A stretch of 64,000 nucleotides of DNA from Microglena sp. YARC (Eukaryota > Chlorophyta > Chlorophyceae > Chlamydomonadales > Chlamydomonadaceae), in the NCBI GenBank assembly GCA_022414725.1, contig CM039464.1, positions 28,894,257 through 28,958,256 of the forward strand. Direction: 5' to 3'. Under the pieces are notes generated by a model. That model was not told where the DNA came from and did not search any database. It saw only the letters and a program-made list of their open reading frames with translations. The position numbers and the translations under genes were made by a program. Below, one piece after another: positions 19,801 to 27,423 of the stretch (position 1 is the stretch's first letter; each line of letters opens with the position of its first letter).

Positions 19801-20412
19801 TAAAATCCACAATGCTCATCACCACCATCACCACCCTCTAACCTGCCAAGGAAGATTTCCAGGCAAGGCAAGAATGAGAACTCATGTAAGAAAACAAGGC
19901 ACCTGTTCAGAAGTTTTTGAGTCAATGGATCCCAGACATTCCATATCTTCAATCTCTCCAGCAGTGGTGGGGGTCAAAAAATATCCAACCCCTTCAGTGC
20001 CCTCACCCAGCTCATCTAGTATTCTACCAACTTCTCACCCACTCCTCCCATCTTGCCCCTTAGTCCGCCAAGCTCCTAGTATGCCGACCTTCTCCAACTA
20101 GGAAATGCGTCGAGTGCTCAGCAACTCGCGACGAAGTACCAACGGGGCAAGAGCCGGGCAACAGTGCCAGACGCTTTTATCCAGGTTCTATATGTTTTAT
20201 TTGGCTTACGCACCTATGTTGATGGTCGCCTGCCTACTAATCACATCGGGAGACAGCGGCGTCAGCTTGGTGGGGTCCAAAGTGGCCAGGTCCTGCGCAG
20301 GGGGGTCGGGGATTTGGCGGCAGTGGCGAGACCAGCCCAGCCCTATTACCCACTGCTCACTCATTCAAGGCCCTACCTGCTCCCTTAATCCAGCTCCTTT
20401 CGTTTTCGACAT
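7099..20412 (-). CDS. EIF2S3: Translation initiation factor eIF2 gamma subunit (10 exons, complete)
   Basis: GTP-binding core of eIF2, which carries initiator Met-tRNA to the 40S ribosome in the cytosol. Exons on the minus strand: 20377-20412, 20214-20292, 18325-18431, 17679-17841, 15490-15629, 13067-13260, 12473-12614, 10571-10711, 7942-8289, 7099-7140. All introns are GT-AG and every phase agrees. They join to 1,392 nt, or 463 residues (human protein 472). G1 is GHVAHGKST (42-50), G3 DCPGH (126-130), G4 NKID (182-185), G5-like SAQ (217-219). The Cys-rich zinc knuckle has Cys at 85, 90, 95, 109 and 112. Domain II begins with RSFDVNKPG and [10 protein letters not shown]. The C-terminal domain ends [17 protein letters not shown], followed by a 13-residue last exon. 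No stop or frameshift was found. Introns 2-9 are swollen by microsatellites, transposons and partial copies of exon edges. Confidence 0.97.
7388..7426. repeat. (GA)n microsatellite
   Basis: About 38 bp of uninterrupted GA dinucleotides in eIF2-gamma intron 9. Confidence 0.95.
7487..7604 (-). mobile_element. SINE-like element A, partial
   Basis: Minus-strand copy: TGTTACAGTCCAGGGGGAGC, CAAATAGGCTGAAGGGAC, ending GATGAATTGAACTC. It lies in eIF2-gamma intron 9. Confidence 0.75.
7636..7822 (-). repeat. Two donor-edge copies of eIF2-gamma exon 9
   Basis: Positions 7636-7700 and 7764-7822 each repeat about 45 bases of the exon 9 end (GTGTGGAGAAGCATTGGCGT) with GT-containing donor sequence. They are separated by (GGGT)n/(TG)n DNA. 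The genuine donor is at 7941/7942. Confidence 0.85.
8300..8615 (-). repeat. Two acceptor-edge copies of eIF2-gamma exon 9 with TGGTGG spacer
   Basis: Positions 8421-8482 and 8547-8613 repeat CCTGCTGCAG plus the first ~50 coding bases of exon 9. The AG acceptors are intact. Spacers are (GGTGGTGTGTAT)-type repeats. They lie in intron 8, upstream of the genuine acceptor at 8290. Confidence 0.85.
8655..8790. repeat. AATAATTAGCGCGCCACACC repeats
   Basis: Three to four short degenerate copies of AATAATTAGCGCGCCACACC. A related block (ATTAGCGCGTCACACCACACC, then GCGCGCTACCATGGCTT) lies at 10385-10460, so the two flank the transposon-like gene at 9163-9733. Confidence 0.6.
8921..8961. repeat. Poly(C) tract, 41 nt
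   Basis: Uninterrupted C run 200 bp upstream of the ORF at 9163, within eIF2-gamma intron 8. It belongs to the recurrent poly(C)/poly(G) family noted under findings. Confidence 0.9.
9163..9733 (+). CDS. Transposon-associated zinc-finger protein, frameshifted
   Basis: Plus-strand gene inside eIF2-gamma intron 8. ATG at 9163 opens an acidic N-terminus (about 50 residues). Around 9270-9315 the frame shifts to one running to TAG at 9731. The second part has a C...C...[10 protein letters not shown] element, a CGCCGGQGC knuckle, and [11 protein letters not shown]...[14 protein letters not shown], which looks like a C2H2-type finger. The same arrangement (MRxHxxxHIL, CGxCG, CTNxPxxCPxC, IWKYN) recurs, as I recall, in proteins carried in large numbers by eukaryotic DNA transposons, notably in basidiomycetes. 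I infer a mobile-element cargo or accessory gene. No transposase is present here. The frameshift suggests a dead copy or a sequencing indel. Confidence 0.5.
9870..10160. mobile_element. Foldback/MITE family C copy
   Basis: GCAGCAGCTTCTAGGCAGCT at 9913-9932 and a diverged right end CAGGAAGCTGAAATATTGAG. Internal sequence is related to other copies (CAAGCCCATGCACTTTCCAT region). It lies in eIF2-gamma intron 8. Confidence 0.45.
10296..10321. repeat. Poly(C) tract in recurrent context
   Basis: C run followed by TTTTTGACTATTCCAACTTTTT, resembling the right flanks of other poly(C) tracts in the window. Confidence 0.7.
10814..10870 (-). repeat. Acceptor-edge copy of eIF2-gamma exon 8
   Basis: Repeats about 45 bases of exon 8 (GGAATCATCACTAAGGATGC on the minus strand) plus the intron end. 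The acceptor reads GACAG then TTGCGCC, with AG kept. It lies just upstream of the genuine acceptor at 10712. Confidence 0.85.
10900..11507. repeat. (GATGGC/GATGGT)n microsatellite
   Basis: About 600 bp of GATGATGGC and GATGATGGT units with occasional GAAGATGG, in eIF2-gamma intron 7. All six frames are open over much of it and encode Met-, His- or Ser-rich repeats without gene character. Confidence 0.9.
11612..12430 (-). repeat. Five donor-edge copies of eIF2-gamma exon 7, ~180-bp period
   Basis: Copies begin near 11612, 11791, 11971, 12145 and 12322. Each has about 100 bases of the exon 7 3' end, including GGATCTATCTTGCAGG and GGCCAGGAGATC(G/T)AG, followed by GTTAGTG-type donors and AC-rich intron sequence. 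The coding part drifts by substitutions and small indels. They sit in intron 7, downstream of the genuine donor at 12472/12473. Confidence 0.9.
12650..12740. repeat. Interstitial telomere-like (TTTAGGG/TTTAGGT)n
   Basis: Degenerate GGTTTAGGGTTTAGG units in eIF2-gamma intron 6. Confidence 0.75.
12750..13050. repeat. CACACACTAACATACAAACA minisatellite
   Basis: Tandem units of about 35-60 bp (AACACGTACCCCAACACACA, CTAACATACAAACA) fill the rest of intron 6. The donor of exon 6 lies at 13066/13067. Confidence 0.8.
13350..14080 (-). repeat. Six acceptor-edge copies of eIF2-gamma exon 6
   Basis: Copies near 13354, 13458, 13599, 13746, 13907 and 14047 repeat up to ~50 bases of exon 6 (CAAAACAAGATCGATCTGGT and variants) with the preceding TCCCAG acceptor in most. 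Spacers carry GTGTGTGCTTTGTGCTTGTG units. The genuine acceptor is at 13261. Confidence 0.9.
14095..14935. repeat. CA-rich minisatellite, ~60-70-bp unit
   Basis: About thirteen units of ATGCCCCACCACTCATATGC, TTCATCACACACAC and variable (CA)n. The same words occur next to exon 5 (TTCATCACACACACACGCCC at 15461), so the array probably derives from the exon 5 donor flank. Confidence 0.85.
14944..15306 (-). mobile_element. SINE-like element A interrupted by a nested insertion
   Basis: The outer parts (14944-15026 and 15239-15306) together match a complete element A. The inner 15027-15238 begins TTTTTGGCGGAGCCCCCCCT with a CCCCCTTCTGGGGGG hairpin. This end recurs near 18240-18300. A T-rich junction is shared at both sides. 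Confidence 0.6.
15361..15450 (-). repeat. Donor-edge copy of eIF2-gamma exon 5
   Basis: Repeats about 80 bases of the exon 5 3' half (GCATCTTGCTGCTGTTGAGA), with the GTGTGTGG donor intact, 130 bp downstream of the genuine donor at 15489/15490. Confidence 0.9.
15640..16480 (-). repeat. Six acceptor-edge copies of eIF2-gamma exon 5 with poly(G) spacers
   Basis: Copies near 15781, 15889, 16019, 16141, 16252 and 16375 each repeat about 40 bases (GTCACGATATTCTG, then ATGTTGCTATGGATGATGG) directly after a C-rich acceptor. The plus-strand spacers are long G runs (44 nt at 15714-15757) followed by GATAAGACAACTATCCACAC. Most copies keep AG. The first reads TCAAG|TCACG. Confidence 0.92.
16740..16805. 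repeat. Poly(C) and (CA)n tract
   Basis: C run of about 27 nt followed by (CA)n, then TTTCAACTTGTTTTCAGGTATTTTCTAAC, a context shared with other poly(C) loci. It lies in eIF2-gamma intron 4. Confidence 0.8.
16870..17355. other. Intron 4 sequence, no feature recognised
   Basis: Unique-looking intronic DNA of eIF2-gamma with short open frames that match nothing known to me. Confidence 0.4.
17360..17592 (-). repeat. Two donor-edge copies of eIF2-gamma exon 4
   Basis: Positions 17365-17440 and 17504-17592 repeat about 70 bases of the exon 4 end (TGCGGCACCTCCATGGACCT-like, then GATTGCCCAGG) with diverged donors, about 140 bp apart, next to the genuine donor at 17678/17679. Confidence 0.85.
17850..18142 (-). 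repeat. GGGTGGGGTG array and acceptor-edge copy of exon 4
   Basis: Positions 17855-18035 are (GGGTGGGAGTGGGG)-type repeats. 18038-18142 repeats about 90 bases of exon 4 with its CTGCAC/CAG acceptor region. Intron 3 of eIF2-gamma. Confidence 0.85.
18236..18300. mobile_element. Small hairpin element end
   Basis: CTGGGGGGCTTCCGCCCCCC and AGAAGGGGGTGCTCCGC, then A5, form a GC-rich hairpin whose end matches the nested insertion at 15027-15065. Element boundaries are not defined. Confidence 0.45.
18490..18580. repeat. (GTAT)n microsatellite
   Basis: About 90 bp of GTAT units in eIF2-gamma intron 2. Confidence 0.95.
18628..18710 (-). repeat. SINE fragment joined to acceptor-edge copy of exon 3
   Basis: Positions 18628-18656 hold a fragment of element A. 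18657-18710 repeats the first ~50 bases of exon 3 (GGAACTATTGGTCATGTGGC) with acceptor CAG and a stop-creating substitution. Intron 2 of eIF2-gamma. Confidence 0.8.
18970..19320. repeat. 91-bp tandem repeat, four copies
   Basis: CGAACTTTGGGTTGGCCTCC recurs at 19000, 19091, 19182 and 19273. Each unit contains GGGGTATCGCAACGTTAGTA. The first copy is preceded by a 27-nt G run. The last is diverged. Intron 2 of eIF2-gamma. Confidence 0.92.
19571..19768. mobile_element. Foldback/MITE family C copy
   Basis: Left end TTTTGGGCTACACGTGTAGC and right end GGAAGCTACCATGCGTAGCC form the family's inverted ends. Intron 2 of eIF2-gamma. Confidence 0.7.
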
Positions 20413-20548
20413 CTTGATCTGCTAGGAAGATCTCGCGCAGCCGAAGTTAGGATGCTCTATTCACCAGGCTCAGATGTGCGTAGCAAGGATATTAGCCAAC
20501 GGATACGATTGGAGCAGTGTTAGGATGATGACAGGCGCGAGCAATAGA

Positions 20549-20812
20549 CTAATAAGCTGCGGGACAAGAGCAGTACGATACGGGGGGGGAGGTGGGGGAG
20601 GGAGGGGAGGGGGGATAATGGCCCATGGCCAGTCCAAACCACGCCAACTGAGCTTTACCGGTTAGGCACGTAATGAGCAGCCCAGAGGGAGCAGCCTGAC
20701 CACCAGCCTTATCAGTGATGGCTCTAGCATGTCTCAGGATTGACAACAGGGAAGACCGGAGGACAGTTTCAAGCGCTATTTGCTCAGGGCCCTGGATAAC
20801 ACCAGACCTCAA
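20549..20812 (-). CDS. Possible exon of an unknown gene upstream of eIF2-gamma
   Basis: A minus-strand frame contains a non-repetitive peptide with an amphipathic look (ALETVLRSSLLSILRHAR) and ends at a possible donor ACCG|GTAAAG near 20658. It lies 140 bp upstream of the eIF2-gamma start. No family is recognised and no partner exon was found. It could equally be part of a retroelement relic. Confidence 0.22.
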   Translation of the reverse strand: MRSGVIQGPEQIALETVLRSSLLSILRHARAITDKAGGQAAPSGLLITCLTGKAQLAWFGLAMGHYPPSPPSPTSPPVSYCSCPAAY

Positions 20813-20894
20813 TCCTGCCTTGGATAGTTTGAAAATAAATATAATCGCGCAATTGTGTTGTATCTATACAGGTAGCCACAACTTGTAACCAGTT

Positions 20895-21052
20895 TTTTTG
20901 TTTGTTAGTTGTTATAGTCCAGGGGTAGACCAAATAGGCTAAAGGGACTTGCCCAACCTTGGGAAGAAGGGCTTTGACGAAAAAGCACTAATGAACTGAA
21001 CCCCAAGTAATCCCTTTACCTTTATCGGGCCCTGAGTTCTTGCCACAGTGAA
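20895..21052 (+). mobile_element. SINE-like element A, full length
   Basis: Runs from TTATAGTCCAGGGGTAGACC through GGCTAAAGGGACTTGCCCAA and CTAATGAACTGAACCCCAAG to GGGCCCTGAGTTCTTGCCAC, the same order as the copy at 44498. Confidence 0.75.
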
Positions 21053-21059
21053 AATCTAA

Positions 21060-22330
21060 ATCAATGACGAATCAAAACAAGTGAAGCTCGCACGAGGCAA
21101 GAACCCAGATCTTGGGGCGAGTTCCTCATAAGAGTCACCATCCCGAGCCACGACAGGTGCCATGGTCAGGATGACATTACATTACGTTGCCATGAACAGG
21201 CCATTGTGGACCCAAGAGAAGCCCGCTCCAGGACATCCGGGAGGGGTCTTGTGATAATAGATAGAGACTGCAGACTCAATCGTTACAAGATCTATAGAAG
21301 AGAGGGAGAGATAGTCGCACTGAGGCGGTATTGTACTAGAGCAGGCTGTAGTGCACAGTACTGCTGACGACAGGGAACTCGGGACCGGGTTGTAACCGGC
21401 CCGCTCTTTGCCTACTCAGGTAGAGACGTATACGTCGTTTATAACATCCCCCCTAATTCAAGGTATTCTTGGGATCAAGAATTCCTGGAATTAACTGAAG
21501 GGCATCAAAAAAATGTATGAAAATAGGAAAAGAGAAATAAAGACTGGGATGTAATCTACTTGAGTCAAGGATTTAGATAATAAATTATTCCGATCAGGAC
21601 TTGGGGAAAAGGGGATCCCTACAAGGTCACATATTCAATAGGTCACTTAAGGTATCTGGTCTATGATGAAACTGCAGGGAAGGTGCAAAGTCAATTTATA
21701 CTGCTGGTTAGCGAGGAAACTTCAGCAGGTCTAGGGGACACTAGGTTGCAGGGGAGCTGCATGGAAACTTATGGGAAAACTTTTGGGGGCAATAGGCTGC
21801 AGGAAGGCTGCAGGGATGTTGCAAGGAAGCCGTAAGGGTACTAGGTTTGCAGGGAAGCTGCAAAGGGAGTTTAAGCTACAGAGCTATTGGGGAAGCTGCA
21901 GAATAACTTGAGAGGGGGCTGCAGGGAAGATGCATGGAACACTAAAGGGGGCTGCAGAGAAGCTGCAGGGAATCTGCAGGAAAGCTGCATGGAATACTAT
22001 GCTAGGGAAGTGTAAACTACTGGGGATCTGCAGGGAAGCCGCATGGGAACTAAGAAGGGAACTCCAGGCAAGGCAGGGAAGCTGTAGGAGGATTTTAGAG
22101 TTTGCCTGTATACGAGAGGTTTGCATGATCTGGGACAGGAGGCTTAGTTGACAAGATGTCTGTAAAAGTCCCCCCATAAATTGGGAGTGAATGCTTAGGG
22201 CTGAGAACCTAAATTAGAATCCGGCAGGCATCTTGTAGTCAGCATGGAGACATCTAAAAAACAAAATGGGTACTGCACGTGGGTCAGTACATTGGGCACT
22301 ACATGAGGCAGCCATGAATTAATTCCTACA
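21060..22330. repeat. Gene-free stretch with GCTGCAGGGAAG repeats
   Basis: Positions 21060-21500 show no gene. They could include long terminal repeat sequence of the adjacent copia element, but no matching second copy was found. 21690-22110 is a degenerate 12-20-bp repeat rich in GCTGCAGGGAAGCTGCA. Confidence 0.5.
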
Positions 22331-22373
22331 GTGTTCATTACTAATGGCTTGACAGTGCTGGGAATCATGGCAA

Positions 22374-23790
22374 CTAAAATCCATGGCAGGGGTATCCATC
22401 CTTGGTCAGCTGCTTGGTGACTCTGTTCATGAAGGTGACAAAGGACTTAGCCCTTGATGGCAGGTTTGGTGGGAACAGTTGGATCAGGATGTAATCCATA
22501 GGTGTCCAGCCCATGCTCAGGCTATTGATGCATATCACATGGCCTCCAGGATGTGCACAGCTCTCTGGGTGCATGAGCATGGCAGGGTAAATGTCTAGGA
22601 CGATGTAGTGGGCATGGACCTTGGCTGCTTGGAGGCATATGGCCCACAGTAGGGTGACTCTGTTGGCTCTGGACACGTTTGGAAGGGCAATGACCAGTTC
22701 GTGCAGCTTCCTGGTATGCTTGATGAGGGGTGCACACATTGTGGATGGGTCAGAAGGCATGTCTCTGCTTGGGTGCTGAAGGAGCTCATCTTGCACGAGA
22801 GTGAGGAATTTAGGCTGGAGGTCTGCAGTAATCCAGTCCAGGCGTTTTCTCAGGGCATAGTTGATGAGTGGGGCAGTGTGTGTCACTGGGCAGGGCTGAG
22901 CATGCTGGAGATGGTCTGAGGACCTTTGTCATGTACAGTCCATGTTGCTTGGGGCATGACAGGATATCCTTGGGGTTGGAGGTTGTGTTGGATGTGAAGG
23001 TTGCAGCCTGTCTTGTGAAACCTGTGATTAGGTGTGGTGCCCTTCTAAGAGCAGCAGAGACACTGAGGATGTTGCATGTGGTCTTGGGGGGTGCAAGCAG
23101 GACGTCATTGAGGATGATCAGAGACCCATCTAGGCCTGTCAGGTAGGCCTTGCCCAGGACTCTGATCAGATGCAAGCCTGAGGGTCACTGGCTCTTCAAG
23201 CTCCTAAACATGAGAGAGGTTGTTGATTTCACTAGTGGCATGTTCAGTTGCACCGGAATCAACTAACCAATGCTGGTTCAGGACATCACTGAAAGCTGAG
23301 GAGTCTGTGGGGGAAGGGAGGTCTTCATCGTCATCAGATTCCTGGACAAGGAGAGGCATGTCATCTTCCTCTAGGGCGAAAGCATCATGGTCACTCATTT
23401 GGGCAAAGAAAGCATAGGGCACAGGACCGTTGGGGACAACATTGTGTACAAACTTGCCTCTTTTGTTATCATCAGCAAATCTGGCGGGGCAAGTGTCAGT
23501 TTCAGGTGCAAGGGTGCCATGAAGTTATGTTCCTCGTTGTCATCTTCACAGCCGGAGTACCTATCATCACACGCCGGTTGAAAAATCCCTGGGACACCGG
23601 GGTAGGGCACACAAAACCAAACAGAATTGGGCAACAAGTTGCTGGCACCACTTGATGCTAACACCTGACAGGCACGCACTCGGGGGGCTGGGGTGTGCGT
23701 GAAAACACGCTCTGTGATGTTGGACACATTCGCAATTACTCCCAATGATTCCCGTGTTAAGGCATTGAGCATGCTACGTAATCCCAACTT
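22374..23790 (-). pseudogene. Ty1/copia-type retrotransposon fragment (gag end, protease, pre-integrase)
   Basis: Reading on the minus strand, an acidic linker (EEDDMPLLVQESDDDEDLP) precedes WLVDSGATEHAT, the aspartic protease active site in the copia arrangement. It is followed by DGSLIILNDVLLAP and CNILSVSAAL, the conserved protease C-terminal part, and HGLYMTKVL at the start of the GAG-pre-integrase region. Upstream frame 23395-23787 may be gag. Downstream frame 22374-22886 is open for 170 residues but lacks an integrase HHCC or DDE signature that I can see. At least three frame changes are needed, and reverse transcriptase and RNase H are absent, so it is a decayed, truncated copy. Confidence 0.75.
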
Positions 23791-23829
23791 TTGATGTCCA
23801 AGCTGCTGGAGCAGAGAAGAAATAAGCTC

Positions 23830-23893
23830 ATTGATGGAATTGGGTAGGGCAGAGGGTTGGGGTTGGGGGGGGGTTGGGGTTGGGGGGGGGGGG

Positions 23894-23926
<33 letters not shown>

Positions 23927-24110
23927 CGGTGCGGTTGGGGTGGTGGAGTTTGGGGTCTGGGGAGGGGGTTTGGGTGTGAATCCCGGGGGTTGGGGGGTAT
24001 GGTTTTGGGTGTGGGGGCTTTGGGTTGTGTGTTGTTCGTGTGTGTGGGGTTGGGGTGAGGGGTATAGCTGTTTAGGGGAGGGGGTGGGGAAGTAGCTGGT
24101 TCGGGAGGGT
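23830..24110. repeat. GGGGTT-rich and poly(G) tract
   Basis: (GGGGTTG)n with a 28-nt G run around 23897-23926, followed by GT/GGGG-rich DNA. Pro-rich minus-strand frames across it are low complexity. Confidence 0.85.
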
Positions 24111-24174
24111 CTCCAGTTGTAATAATGGGTATGAATCAGCGGTTGGTGAATGACAGGGAGATGGTTACACACGT

Positions 24175-24625
24175 TTGGTAGGGGGTCGGTATCTCTGTCC
24201 CCCGGAGATACCGAGATCGAGGAGCAGGTCCCTGGCGGGGAGGGAGGCTGGGAATTTCGAAAGTAGTGGAGAAAGTAGCTACTCGAAAGTAGCTACAACA
24301 CGCTGGAGAACTTTTGAGGAGACCCATGAGAGGACAGGCTGTATCTGGGCTGTTTGGTCGGCCCCTAAGAGGACAGGCTGTATCTGGGATATCTGGCCGA
24401 TGGCGATGGTCGGGTGCGGATGGTCGGCCCTGAGAGGACAGGCTGTATAATGTATGGTCGATGACCATCGGATGCAGGTGCGTGGCTGAAGCTGCCCAGG
24501 CGTAGTAAGGTTTCTTTTTTTCTAACCCTGGGTCATTGACAGAGGATTAAGAATCAATCGCGGCTGCTAATCGCCATCTTGATATTGTATTTGTCAACTT
24601 CACCAAACCTCCCACCCTCATCAAG
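24175..24625 (+). promoter_or_regulatory. LHCSR upstream region with three copies of a 16-bp motif
   Basis: AGAGGACAGGCTGTAT occurs exactly at 24329-24344, 24368-24383 and 24433-24448. The second and third are preceded by GGTCGGCCC. The copies lie about 180-300 bp before the LHCSR start codon. Nearby are two GAAAGTAGCTAC copies containing the palindrome GTAGCTAC (24272-24300) and a hairpin CGGTATCTC/GAGATACCG (24186-24214). I infer a cis-regulatory cluster; factor and function are unknown. Confidence 0.55.
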
Positions 24626-26507
24626 ATGTCCATGAAGCTCGTGAACAACTCTGTTGCCCGCCGTGGCGTGTCCTGCAAGGCTGCGTCCGGCAAAGGCATG
24701 GATCCCAGGAGCTGTGAGTTTGTCCGTTTCGGTTTCATCGCAACCTGATGTTGGTTCATCGTGCCAGTTTCCTGGGCCTGATTCAACGCGCGCACACTCA
24801 ATTACTCGCGAGCTCGAATTCCCCGATTCCAGAACACTCGAGCAACATTCAGAGCCACAGGACGGGCTCAACCACATCGCCCCAGCCAGATCCGGCGATG
24901 CTATTGTATGTCAGTAACCATGCGGCTGTTGTAGCGTCCTGGACAGCAGCACGTTGAAGAGTTTGCCCCGATCCATGCTATCCCGATTGCCGTTTTGCCG
25001 GCTCGATAACCCCATTCGGCCACGAAACCCGCTAGAAGTTATATTTCTGATCACGCGAGTAAATGTTAGCAGCAGAACAAAATCAGGAGCTTATCTGACC
25101 TCACCGTTTAACTTTCCTCGCAGACCTGAAGACTCTGCCCGGCATCACCTCCCCCTTCCCTGATGTGTTCGACCCTCTCAGTCTGGCTGACTCCGCGTCT
25201 GTTCCTACCATCCGCAGGTGTGCAAATGTGGCCGACGTAATGAAGTTTCTCAAAGCCCTCAAGTTTGTTTGTCTCACTACTCTGCACTTGTATGCAAACG
25301 TAACATAAGATATACGAGTAGCTCTATAGTTGTCTCCACGTTTGCTTGTATCACTGCTGTGCACATGTACGCTAGCTCTGCACAAGAAGAAGCACATGAC
25401 CTGGTTATCTTCTGTATGACAACAGTTGAGGCTTCTCGGTAGCTATCTACAATGTCCTAGCCTTCACCTGATCTGAAACCTGATCTCCTCAGTATGCTTA
25501 CCAGTGTCTGTCACTGAAGTTGTATTGAGGTGCAAGGTAGTTAGACACTTGAAAGTTTGGAACTAATTTGTAACCATGCAGCATTGTTTTCTCGAATATC
25601 GCATGTCCACTCCTGTGAGCCATGCTGTTTCTGTGGGTCATCATAGGGTTTCAAACGGACTCAAGGAAGGATGACTCATTTCTCTGGTTGATGATTCCCT
25701 ATGTAACTTGTTCCTTTTAATCACAGGTGGCGTGAGTCTGAGCTTATCCACAGCCGCGTGGCCATGCTTGCTGCCGTGGGCTTCCTTGTTGGAGAAAAGG
25801 TGGAGGACGTTGATGCCTTCACTCTCTTTGAGGGCAAGATCACTGGTGAGTTTAAACTTGATCACTCTATGAATGCCACAGATTTGTTACATTTCATGGG
25901 AAGTCTGTCAGTAGAAGAGCATTTGCCCAACCAGTCAGCAGATGATATTTACAAATGTAACATGAGACGTATCAGTTCTCTACCTGGTATGTGCAATACA
26001 AAATGGTTGGTTGCATCCATCCACATCCTGTCAACCACTGCTTTACTTGATGCTTCCATGACAGTGACAGAATTGTGTAGATGATGTGTAGTAAAGAAGA
26101 TGGAAGCATGAAGTTAAAATAACGGTTACATGTTTGGATTGTACCAACGTAATCCTTCCCTACATGCAGGCCCTGCCATCAACCAATTCCAGCAGATTAA
26201 ACAAGGCTTCTGGGAGCCTTTGCTCATTACCATCGGTTTGGCTGAGGCTTACCGTGTTGCCCTTGGATGGGCCACTCCAAACGCCGCTGCTGGAGAGGAG
26301 TCTTTCAACGAATTGAAGGATGAGTACGAGATGGGTAACCTGTCCTTAGACCCTCTGGGTTTGGCCCCTACAAACGCCGCGGAGCTGCTGGAGATGCAGA
26401 CCAAGGAGCTGAACAATGGCCGTCTTGCCATGATTGCCGTAGCTGGCTTCACCGCCCAAGAGCTGGTAGACAAGAAGGGAATCTTCGAGCACATTAACGC
26501 AGTTTAA
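24626..26507 (+). CDS. LHCSR: LHCSR (LI818-type) stress-related light-harvesting protein, 4 exons
   Basis: Thylakoid chlorophyll/carotenoid protein for energy-dependent quenching in green algae. Exons are 24626-24713, 25124-25217, 25727-25845 and 26170-26507 (stop TAA), all GT-AG with matching phases, giving 639 nt or 212 residues. The N-terminus (about 30 residues, [12 protein letters not shown]) fits a chloroplast transit peptide. Helix 1 has [19 protein letters not shown], with E66, H69 and R71 as pigment/ionic positions. [17 protein letters not shown] and [11 protein letters not shown] match LHCSR rather than LHCA/LHCB. Helix 3 has [20 protein letters not shown]. It ends IFEHINAV, lacking the ~30-residue acidic tail of Chlamydomonas LHCSR3. 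Introns are 410, 509 and 324 bp, free of microsatellites and exon-edge copies. A second in-frame ATG lies two codons in. Confidence 0.95.
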
Positions 26508-26925
26508 TTTTGTTTTGCCTGCCCCTGTTTGGGACTCAGTACCCTTACCCTCTGTACCCTTGTATCATTGCAAGCTGATTTTGTGCGATGCAAGTATTTT
26601 GCCAAGCTGATTTTGAAAGATGTACATCACAGGCTGATTCCAGTATTACATTAAGTATGGCATCCGTTTGGTCGTAATATTCATACCCCTTGATAACTTC
26701 CTATCGTTCGATACGACATGTCTTCAAAAGATAAATATCGTTTCTTCGATCTGGGGGATAAATGTAACACCTAACTGAGTTATATCAACCACCTTTTCTT
26801 TTGGTCATATATTATGAGGGAATTGTAATTAAGACCAACCTAACTTTGTCTGCTTCTAGGAATGGAACAGCTTCTGGACACACATCTATCACCTGTTGGG
26901 CATACAGCCCAGTTTCTACTGCATT
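26508..26925. other. LHCSR 3' flank
   Basis: 3' UTR and intergenic DNA. GATTTTG repeats occur near 26575-26640 (AGCTGATTTTG units). Base composition turns AT-rich toward the virus-like block. Confidence 0.5.
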
Positions 26926-27252
26926 TTAACATCTCCTTCGAACGTATTTTGCAAGCTGCAAAGACCTTACGGCCCTCAGTGAATCCGCAGGGTCGAGGTA
27001 TTCAATGTGGTTTTTACATTTCTTGTCAGAAAGATTAAAATATGATCCGAGCTGGTCAATCCTAGCTTTGGTAATAAACTGAATGCAACCCCGCCATCGA
27101 TCAAGAACGTTATGGAGCCGGTCTGCTCCGAGCCTGGGTCTTGCAAAGTGAATTAAACCAGGTATATCGCATCCAGTCTGCGTTGGGAGTCCGATGCGAT
27201 CAGTCCCAACCCCAGGTCCAGAAGCAATGAATTGGTTCTGTACTTTGTATAT
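26926..27252 (-). CDS. Unrecognised ORF fragment at the edge of the virus-like block
   Basis: About 108 codons open on the minus strand, from a stop at 27253 to TAA at 26926-26928, without an ATG at the start. The peptide has normal composition (GLPTQTGCDIPGLIHFARPR, then DRWRGCIQFITKARIDQLGS) and a basic C-terminus KYVRRRC. No domain is recognised. Low-complexity DNA is absent here, so a decayed gene is more likely than chance. It may belong with the plus-strand ORFs that follow. Confidence 0.4.
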   Translation of the reverse strand: MYKVQNQFIASGPGVGTDRIGLPTQTGCDIPGLIHFARPRLGADRLHNVLDRWRGCIQFITKARIDQLGSYFNLSDKKCKNHIEYLDPADSLRAVRSLQLAKYVRRRC

Positions 27253-27423
27253 TCAATTTGTCTGTAAGGCCATTGTAAGACCCTGCAAAAAGGCAGGTTT
27301 GTTTACAAGCTTATTTTAGTCCCCAGAAAAATTGTTTGCGGACTTATTGGTTGGCTGAGCAAATATATATTGAGAGTTGTCAGAGAGTTGTTAAACATTA
27401 ATTTATCACATAATTAAAAACCC

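Noticed and set aside
22374..22886. Independent host gene
   Set aside because: Continuous in orientation and context with the copia protease region and overlapping it by a frame change. Treated as part of the same decayed element, although its own domain is unidentified.
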